Of a stretch of DNA of 64,000 bases, positions 58,671 through 64,000 are shown in pieces. The stretch comes from Armatimonadota bacterium (lineage in GTDB: Bacteria; Armatimonadota; HRBIN16). Every line of letters begins with the position of its first letter. The stretch's first letter is position 1. The notes under the pieces are model-generated. The model did not search any database and was not told the origin of the DNA. It was given only the letters and a program-made list of their open reading frames with translations. Both the position numbers and the translations under genes were made by a program. The stretch spans positions 124,001-188,000 of the forward strand of contig BPGT01000005.1 of NCBI GenBank assembly GCA_026003175.1, given 5' to 3'.

Positions 58671-59608
58671 AACAACTCATCGCCCGGCGAGAAACGGTGC
58701 TGTTTCTGTTGCTCCTCGTGGAGATGGCGGCGATGCAGTCGCTGTCTCCCCTCTTCCTCACGCCCGACAACCTCCTTGAGGTCGTACGCCAGTCCGCCGA
58801 GATTGGGTTGATTGCGCTTGCCATGACGCTGGTTATCATCACCGCAGGAATAGACCTTTCGGTCGGCTCCATCGTGGGCTTAAGCATCATAACGATGGGC
58901 ATGTTGTGGGAAGACGCGCGTTTGTCGCTATGGCTGGCGGTTCCGCTGGCGCTGGTGGCGGGTGCACTGCTTGGTGGCTTCAATGGCGCGCTCATCACCG
59001 CTGTGGGCATTCCCCCGCTCATCGTCACGCTGGCGACGATGGCAGGCTTTCGTGGCATCGCGTTGGGTATGAGTCAGGCGCGCTCCATCCGCAACTTCCC
59101 TGAGGGTTTCCTCTGGCTCGGGCAGGGTTATGCGGCAGACATCCCTGTACAGGTGTGGGTGCTGGCTGTGGCTGCCCTGCTCTTCCATCTGGCTTTGACG
59201 CGCACCGCGTGGGGGCGGTCGGTATTCAGCATCGGCGCGAACGAGGCAGCAGCGAGGCTCTCCGGCGTGCCCGTGAATCGCGTGAAGATGCAGGTGTATA
59301 TGCTATCGGGGTTCATGAGCGCGCTGGCAGCGGTTATCTATGCGGCGCATGCTTCCGTCGCCAAACCCGATGCGGGAATGGGGTTCGAACTCACTGCCAT
59401 CACCGCCGTCGTGCTAGGCGGCACGGCTGTCTCGGGTGGTGAGGGCGGCGTGTTGGGGACGTTGATTGCGCTGTTGATGGTGGGCTTCCTGCGAAGCGGG
59501 TTGACTCTGGCGCGCGTGCCTTCTGAAGCACAGGATATGATGGTCGGCTCGTTGCTTATCCTCGTGGTGGCGATTGACCGCTGGAGCCGTCGCGCGGGGA
59601 GAGAGTAA
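58667..59608 (+). CDS. Sugar ABC transporter permease 2 (RbsC-like)
   Basis: A 313-residue permease, paralog of the first. It has AGIDLSVGSIVGLSIITMG, LTRTAWGRSVFSIGANEAAARLSGV and VLGGTAVSGGEGGVLGT. The GTG start overlaps the preceding stop as GTGA, with GGAGG 8 bases upstream. A much longer open frame in the same reading phase extends back to 57947 but is a shadow of permease 1. No ATP-binding gene follows; MITEs and an IS begin about 120 bp later. Confidence 0.9.
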   Translation: MKQLIARRETVLFLLLLVEMAAMQSLSPLFLTPDNLLEVVRQSAEIGLIALAMTLVIITAGIDLSVGSIVGLSIITMGMLWEDARLSLWLAVPLALVAGALLGGFNGALITAVGIPPLIVTLATMAGFRGIALGMSQARSIRNFPEGFLWLGQGYAADIPVQVWVLAVAALLFHLALTRTAWGRSVFSIGANEAAARLSGVPVNRVKMQVYMLSGFMSALAAVIYAAHASVAKPDAGMGFELTAITAVVLGGTAVSGGEGGVLGTLIALLMVGFLRSGLTLARVPSEAQDMMVGSLLILVVAIDRWSRRAGRE

Positions 59609-59729
59609 GGGGGCTGTAAAGTGTCATGTCGAGCCACGAAGCGCAGTGATAGTAGACGAGTAGAACAGGAAGGTGTTGTGCGTTCACGGATTGACGCATA
59701 GCCGTTCTTTGAACACCCTCCCACCCCCT

Positions 59730-59915
59730 GAGGGTGTTCGAGAATTGTTGAGAAGTTGGTTGTAGCGCAAGGAGAGAGGCGTTCTTGCTATCCCTGCCTT
59801 ACCTCACCCCCGTCCCCTCTCCTACGAGGAGAGGGGCGTTCCCCCTTCCCTTGCAGGGAAGGGGGCAAGGGGGTTAGGTTATCTACCCATTCAACCAGCA
59901 ATTTCGAACACCCTC
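59730..59915. mobile_element. 186-bp MITE, copy B
   Basis: Almost identical to the copy at 40813 (one difference noticed, TACC for TATC near the right end). Left flank is CCACCCCCT, right flank GTTCCATCT, so its own target duplication does not match. Before it, at 59711-59720, is another inverted end (GAACACCCTC) without its partner. Confidence 0.95.
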
Positions 59916-59924
59916 GTTCCATCT

Positions 59925-60110
59925 GAGGGTGTTCGAGAATTGTTGAGAAGTTGGTTGTAGCGCAAGGAGAGAGGCGTTCTTGCTATCCCTGCCTTACCTC
60001 ACCCCCGTCCCCTCTCCTACGAGGAGAGGGGCGTTCCCCCTTCCCTTGCAGGGAAGGGGGCAAGGGGGTTAGGTTATCTATCCATTCAACCAGCAATTTC
60101 GAACACCCTC
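59925..60110. mobile_element. 186-bp MITE, copy C
   Basis: Same orientation as copy B, nine bases after it. Left flank GTTCCATCT, right flank CCACCCCCT. Taken together, B and C are bounded by CCACCCCCT on the outside and share GTTCCATCT inside, which fits recombination between elements rather than two simple insertions. Confidence 0.95.
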
Positions 60111-61065
60111 CCACCCCCTGAGGGTGTTCGAAAAATCGCATAGACCCCACACCCACCACCAACACACAAAACAACCGCTACCAGCCACCTGCACCACACC
60201 CACCATGTTCCACAACACAAACATGCCCCACACCCACACCCGTGCAACCACCCACGAACGCGCTCGCCACACACTCCCATAAGCTCCCTTCACACTACCA
60301 AACACCTGCTCTATCCGATAACGCTCCCGCAACGCCCAACCATATGTCTGCGCACGTGCACGCGCACGCAACCGCGCATCCGCACGCACCTGCTGCCACA
60401 CGCCATCCCGAACCACTGCCACAGGCAACCAACCCGCACGCTCCAACGCAACCAATAACTGCGCCCGATAACCATACAACCCGTCCCCAACTAATAAAGT
60501 GCCACACGACAAACCACCAAGCCCATGACGCTCCACCCACTCCCACAACAGACGCCCCTCATCCGCATATGCCCCCCCACACGATAACCCCATCACCCAC
60601 ACCCGACCCCCCTGCCAACACCCCAACGCCACCACCTTCACATGCGACCGCTGCTGACGTACCTGTGCCCCACGCAAATACTGCGCCAAAAACGGTGAGG
60701 CATACCCCACGCCCGTGCCATCCACAAACACACACGGCGTTTCACGGGTCGGTGTCTCTGACGCGATGCCCTGCTGGGCAAGCCAAGTGAGCAGTTGGTG
60801 CAGGCGTTCGTCTGCAAGATGCTGCAACAGGCAGGGGTTGGTCGGGCAGCAGTTCTGGGGCGAGGGCGAACAGTAGGCGTCGGTAGGAGGCGTTTTCGCG
60901 CACTCCCAGCAAGAGGAGGGTGAGGATGAGCGCTTCGGGGTATTTGTAGGGTCGCCCGCGGCGTGGGGGCAGAGGATGGATTTGGCAGAAGCGTTGGACG
61001 ATGGTGAAGATGACCTTCACCGACAGGGTAGTGAGTCTGCTTTGTGGTAGGTATCGTCGTTTCAT
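60078..61065 (-). pseudogene. DDE transposase, two frames
   Basis: The N-terminal frame starts at ATG 61065 (MKRRYLPQSRLTTL) and covers a helix-turn-helix-like region with GRPYKYPEALILTLLLLG. The C-terminal frame carries the DDE residues: D in FVDGTGVGYA, D in LLVGDGLYGY, E in RYRIEQVFGSVKGAYG. It belongs to the DDE_Tnp_1 (IS4/IS5-like) clan. The frames join at CAA CCC CTG (GGGG at 60834-60837 on the plus strand) if one C is skipped, giving PDQPCLLQHLADERL. This CCC-C site could support programmed +1 shifting or be a real break. The frame has no stop inside the IS and runs 42 bases into the neighbouring MITE. Confidence 0.8.
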
Positions 61066-61108
61066 GGAATCGATATACCCGATACTAACCGATTTTTTGA
61101 ACACCCTC
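60120..61108. mobile_element. 989-bp insertion sequence with 9-bp target duplication
   Basis: Ends are GAGGGTGTTCGAAAAATCG and the inverted GAGGGTGTTCAAAAAATCG. It is flanked on both sides by CCACCCCCT (60111-60119, 61109-61117). It holds one transposase reading region on the minus strand. The 12 terminal bases are the same as those of the MITEs, so it is their likely source of transposase. Confidence 0.93.
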
Positions 61109-61116
61109 CCACCCCC

Positions 61117-61145
61117 TTGACTTCCTCAGCAAATCCTGTTAGCAT
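61117..61145 (+). promoter_or_regulatory. Promoter of the methyltransferase gene, at the IS edge
   Basis: TTGACT, 17-bp spacer, TAGCAT, 31 bp before the start codon. The first T is the last base of the IS target duplication. Confidence 0.6.
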
Positions 61146-61175
61146 TTTGTGTAACGGAACAACGGAGGATGCCTA

Positions 61176-62183
61176 TTGACACCCATCAACAAAACAGCGC
61201 ATCAGCTCTACACGCTTTTTTCTCGGGCTTTGGCCAGCGAAAATAAAGAACGATATCACGAGGGACTGTGGTGCTCGTACGGGCATGTTGCTACCCTTTC
61301 GGGTGCGCGCAGGCGTGTACAGTTCGTATATGACCTGTGTCGCCTCGCCCAATTCGACCCACAGGATAAAGTTATCCTCGACGCCGGTTGTGGGTATGGA
61401 GTCATCGCCATTATCCTAATGCTCATGGGAGCCCGCAAGGTGTGGGGGCTGGATATTTCGGAGGAAAGGTTGACAACCTTCCGGCGAATGATTCAGGACC
61501 ATCGCCTTGCTGAGCGACTAGATGCCCAGCTGCGCGGAGTAGAGGATACCGGTCTGGAGGATAGATCTGTGGACGCAGTGGTATCCAATGAAGCTATCTC
61601 GCACTACTATGATGTGGAAGCCTTCTTGCGCGAGGCGGCGCGTGTGCTCAAACCGGGCGGTGTGTTGTTGATAGCAGACGGCAACAATGCAGCCAACCCC
61701 CTTCGTCGGCGCGACACCGAAGAGATATGGAACCGTTTTGAAAACGGACCTGCGGGCGAGGTGCATGGACACAAGTTAGAGACCCCATACGGGGAGATGC
61801 GTCGGCAAATCATTCGTTCCGCTGCCCCCGATCTGCCGGCGCAGACCGTAGACCAGCCGGCGCAAGAGACTGCTTACATGAAGCAGGAACAGATAGTGCA
61901 CGCGGTAAACGAGTATCTGACCACCGGAAAGCTGCCCGGCTCGCGCTTTGACAGGAGACGTTGTCCGGTGAACCCGGTGTCGGGCGCTTACATGGAGCGG
62001 ATGTTCCACCCTGCGCAGCTTGCGCGGGAGATAGAACAATACGGGTTCCGGGCAAAGTACTATGCGGCTTTAGGCGGAGCGATACCCACCTGGCTTAGCG
62101 TGCCCAGTCGCCTTTTCACCGCGCTGACACCGCTGACCTTGCCGATTGCTCGCGCTTTTCGGATTGTGGCGGTGCGCAGGTGA
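61176..62183 (+). CDS. Class I SAM-dependent methyltransferase
   Basis: A 335-residue methyltransferase with motif I LDAGCGYGV at about residues 69-77 and ARVLKPGGVLLIADG further on. The N-terminus and the C-terminal 120 residues are specific to this protein and contain YMERMFHPAQLAREIEQYGF. Start is TTG with GGAGG 7 bases upstream. The acceptor is unknown. The next 220 bp (62184-62407) hold no gene that I can support. Confidence 0.82.
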   Translation: MTPINKTAHQLYTLFSRALASENKERYHEGLWCSYGHVATLSGARRRVQFVYDLCRLAQFDPQDKVILDAGCGYGVIAIILMLMGARKVWGLDISEERLTTFRRMIQDHRLAERLDAQLRGVEDTGLEDRSVDAVVSNEAISHYYDVEAFLREAARVLKPGGVLLIADGNNAANPLRRRDTEEIWNRFENGPAGEVHGHKLETPYGEMRRQIIRSAAPDLPAQTVDQPAQETAYMKQEQIVHAVNEYLTTGKLPGSRFDRRRCPVNPVSGAYMERMFHPAQLAREIEQYGFRAKYYAALGGAIPTWLSVPSRLFTALTPLTLPIARAFRIVAVRR

Positions 62184-62407
62184 CACGCGAATGTTAATGT
62201 TTAAGTAGGTACGTGTGGAAGATTGCAAGCGCGGACTGTGAACGCAGTTACAGTCTAGTCACCGAAAAACCTTTTACCGCCCGGCAGCCAATCTACCATT
62301 CCCGTCATAGCTCGGTGGTCGAGTGGAGCCACCTTCCGCACACCGCCTGTTCAGAGGGTTCACCTGATTATGTTTCTGATAAGCATGCAGATTGACAGTA
62401 ACTAGAG

Positions 62408-62452
62408 TGGAGCCGACGGGCGGATTCGAACCGCCGACCTACGCATTACGAG
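62408..62452 (-). other. Attachment site: 3' half of a tRNA-Thr(CGT) gene
   Basis: Read on the minus strand, this has the anticodon loop CTCGTAA, the 3' anticodon stem TGCGT, a five-base variable loop, a perfect T-arm (GGCGG TTCGAAT CCGCC), the 3' acceptor strand CGTCGGC, a T and CCA. The 5' half is missing: the bases beyond 62452 cannot form it. This is what an integrase leaves when an element enters a tRNA gene, so the mobile element extends to the right from here. An intact tRNA-Thr should stand at its other end. Confidence 0.88.
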
Positions 62453-62545
62453 ATTGACCTCCTGCCTCTATTATTGTCTGTTAACGTCCATGAATGTATA
62501 AAATTCAGGCAGTCTGGTGATGTATTTTCTCTCTTTTTCCACGTT

Positions 62546-62587
62546 CGTCTACCGCCGTCTACCACAATTGGCATCAAATTGGCATCA
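62546..62587. repeat. Paired short direct repeats next to the att site
   Basis: CGTCTACC occurs twice, 10 bp apart (62546, 62556), and AATTGGCATCA twice in exact tandem (62566, 62577). The one-helical-turn spacing is typical of integrase arm or excisionase sites, which normally lie close to the attachment core. Confidence 0.55.
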
Positions 62588-63151
62588 GCGTGAGATGGAG
62601 ATGAGCATGCGGGCGAGCGCACCGGTGATGGCGACACCGCATGCGATGATGCCGTCGTCCGGGCCCAGCTCGGTCGCGAGCCTCTCCATCTGGGTGTGGG
62701 GGATGGCTTGCCGAACCTCTGCAGCGAGCCGGAAAAACCGACGGCGGGCTGCCGCGTAGGTCTCGCCGCGGAGGTCAGCCATTTGGCGAAGGGTTGCTTC
62801 CAGGTCGCCCAACGCCATGAAGTGGCGCGCAGCCTCAAAGAGCCACACGTAACTGCGAGAGTAGCGTTCCTGCCGAGTGTTGGGGGCTACCAGGCTGGCA
62901 ACGATTGCCTTGAACTCCTTCACGGGGTCGGGGCTTTGCGCCGCTTTCGCGATGGCGCATGGTAACCAGCTGAGGCTTTCGTAGACCCTTCGGTCAGCCG
63001 CGTCCGTCCAGTTGTGGCGCCAGCGACGCAACACATGCACCCGCGCCGCGTCAAGAAAACCCTCCGTGTCATCGCCGCCCACAAGAAACTCACGCGCAGC
63101 AGCGATGGCTTCATCCAGTCGTGCCTCAAAGTCTTCATATTCCTGCGACAT
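62585..63151 (-). CDS. Hypothetical protein of the integrated element
   Basis: A 188-residue, mainly helical, charged protein beginning MSQEYEDFEARLDEAIAAAREFL. It has Trp-rich helices (RRWRHNWTDAADRR, ESLSWLPCAIAKA) and a Gly-rich end (GIIACGVAITGALA). No family recognised, no membrane segment before the last 20 residues. The ATG at 63151 has GGTGG about 8 bases upstream. It is the first gene inside the element, pointing to the attachment site, and diverges from the excisionase-like gene. Confidence 0.6.
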   Translation of the reverse strand: MSQEYEDFEARLDEAIAAAREFLVGGDDTEGFLDAARVHVLRRWRHNWTDAADRRVYESLSWLPCAIAKAAQSPDPVKEFKAIVASLVAPNTRQERYSRSYVWLFEAARHFMALGDLEATLRQMADLRGETYAAARRRFFRLAAEVRQAIPHTQMERLATELGPDDGIIACGVAITGALARMLISISR

Positions 63152-63289
63152 GATGTGATCCACCACACGCGAAGTGACAGAATACCGAGAGATGCGCTGG
63201 GCAGGCTCTTTTCCCTGTCACCGCCAGCCAGCTCTGTGCTAAAATCATACTTGAAATCTCAAAAAACGTCAAGATGTCAGGAGGTCCGT

Positions 63290-63487
63290 ATGGACGACGT
63301 CAAGCTGTTGCTGAAAATGACGGAGGCAGCGGAGATGCTGTCGGTCTCTCGCGCCAATTTCTACCGGCTGGTCAGTGACGGTCGCATCAGAACTGTCCGC
63401 CTGGGGCGGGCACGGCGCGTGCCGGTGGACGAGCTCCGGCGGTTTGTCGACGACTTGTGCCGCGCTCAATCGGAGGGGGAGGCGTGA
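63290..63487 (+). CDS. Excisionase-family helix-turn-helix protein
   Basis: A 65-residue protein with LLLKMTEAAEMLSVSRANFYRLVSDGRIRTVRLGRARRVPVDELRRFVD, the HTH_17/excisionase pattern: winged helix-turn-helix for bending att DNA or repressing nearby promoters. SD AGGAGG lies 6 bases before the ATG; a TAAAAT box is near 63239. Typical for the early region of integrated phages and plasmids. No integrase is seen in the window; it is probably at the other end of the element. Confidence 0.85.
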   Translation: MDDVKLLLKMTEAAEMLSVSRANFYRLVSDGRIRTVRLGRARRVPVDELRRFVDDLCRAQSEGEA

Positions 63488-63500
63488 TGGTGGTTGCAAA

Positions 63501-63537
63501 GACGAAAGCCCGCGTCAGCACGACGCGGGCTTTCGTC
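63501..63537. repeat. Perfect 16-bp stem between excisionase and primase genes
   Basis: GACGAAAGCCCGCGTC and its exact complement, loop AGCAC. No T-tract follows on the plus strand. It may be an attenuator, a processing site or a protein-binding palindrome. Confidence 0.75.
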
Positions 63538-63562
63538 GACGATGGAGGAACACATAGACACC

Positions 63563-64000
63563 ATGAGTATACCACAGCAAGCGCAAAACATTCTACACAA
63601 GCTACGCGGTGTGCGTCAACAGAGAGACGGCAGCTGGTTCGCCCTCTGCCCCGCACACGGTGACCACGAGCCAAGCCTGCATGTTTCGCTGAACCATGAC
63701 CGCATCCTGCTGCATTGCTTCGCGGGATGTAATGTGGACAGCATCTGCAGGGCACTCGGCATCCGCGCCGCCGACCTGTTCCTGCACAACGGACACTCTG
63801 AATCTTCCGATGACGGGCTGACCCTTGAGCAGTTTGCGCAGGCGAAAGGTCTGGACGTTAACCTGCTACAGGCGTGGTACGTGCGTGACAGCACCTTGCA
63901 GGGCAAGCCGGTGGTGGCGTTCTCCTACATAGACGCCGATGGCAATCTGCAAGCGGTGCGCTACCGCACAGCCCTCACGGGCGACCGCTTCCGCTGGCAG
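63563..64000 (+). CDS. Primase-like protein of the integrated element, 3' end outside window
   Basis: The frame is open to the last base; 146 residues are visible. An N-terminal CHC2-type zinc-finger is clear: FALCPAHGDHEPSLHVS and ILLHCFAGCNVDSICRALGI, as in phage and plasmid primases. A region with TLEQFAQAKGLDVNLLQ and VAFSYIDADGNLQAVRYR follows, typical of the linker before the TOPRIM domain. The start is either ATG 63563 or the in-frame ATG 63542; GGAGG at 63544 slightly favours the former, although it is 14 bases away. Confidence 0.85.
   Translation, partial: MSIPQQAQNILHKLRGVRQQRDGSWFALCPAHGDHEPSLHVSLNHDRILLHCFAGCNVDSICRALGIRAADLFLHNGHSESSDDGLTLEQFAQAKGLDVNLLQAWYVRDSTLQGKPVVAFSYIDADGNLQAVRYRTALTGDRFRWQ

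Noticed and set aside
59730-60110. CRISPR-like array of repeats
   Set aside because: Only two 186-bp units with a 9-bp junction; they are MITEs with inverted ends and a third copy elsewhere.
62408-62452. Intact tRNA gene
   Set aside because: Only the part from the anticodon loop to CCA is present; no D-arm or 5' acceptor strand can be formed from the neighbouring bases.

Overview
The window looks like chromosomal DNA of a free-living, probably thermophilic bacterium related to Armatimonadota. This placement is inferred from gene content: a DUF1501/DUF1800 pair, pseudopilins ending in an ADGH motif, Gfo/Idh/MocA oxidoreductases, large GH42/GH5-like hydrolases, a DUF6785-type membrane protein and secreted proteins with LFDFG-type dockerin-like tails. 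Base composition is moderately GC-rich, Shine-Dalgarno sites are mostly GGAGG, and promoters are mostly sigma70-like. No rRNA operon, intact tRNA or CRISPR array is visible.

Layout. 1-7.5 kb: a 5'-truncated secreted glycoside hydrolase, a cytidylate-kinase-like protein, and a minus-strand operon of GT2 glycosyltransferase, methyltransferase and metallophosphoesterase. 7.6-12.6 kb: a Gfo/Idh oxidoreductase, a structured RNA of unknown family with its own promoter (8849-9053), aspS, and a redox operon of glutaredoxin, a second GroES and a thioredoxin-reductase-like flavoprotein. 12.7-21.5 kb: DUF1501 and a frameshifted DUF1800, then two secreted proteins with dockerin-like repeats, one a 1426-residue subtilisin. 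21.7-30.6 kb: a frameshifted sugar isomerase-like gene, an alcohol dehydrogenase relic, a GH42-like hydrolase, pckA, rsmE, prmA and an ABC exporter. 30.8-36.5 kb: a Gfo/Idh gene, a glycosidase relic, groESL under a perfect CIRCE operator, and a GT-C glycosyltransferase. 36.6-52 kb: a DUF6785 protein, two LysM proteins, a primary-type sigma factor, an SPFH protein, a GH5-like hydrolase, RNase P RNA and glcE/glcF. 52.2-56.5 kb: a small-protein cluster with two tandem modules, each a pseudopilin plus a 14-cysteine secreted protein, ending in a sigma factor gene. 56.7-61.1 kb: a sugar ABC transporter without its ATPase, followed by two 186-bp MITEs and the 989-bp IS that probably mobilises them. 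From 62.4 kb onward: an integrated element that entered a tRNA-Thr gene, with an excisionase-like gene and a primase running off the window end.

Three points deserve most attention. (1) The pseudopilin/14-Cys cluster is the best candidate for an undescribed system. (2) The 8849-9053 RNA matches no family I can name. (3) Seven genes are each broken by exactly one surplus base, four of them at a run of six G or C; this is either a systematic sequence artefact or slippage-dependent expression.
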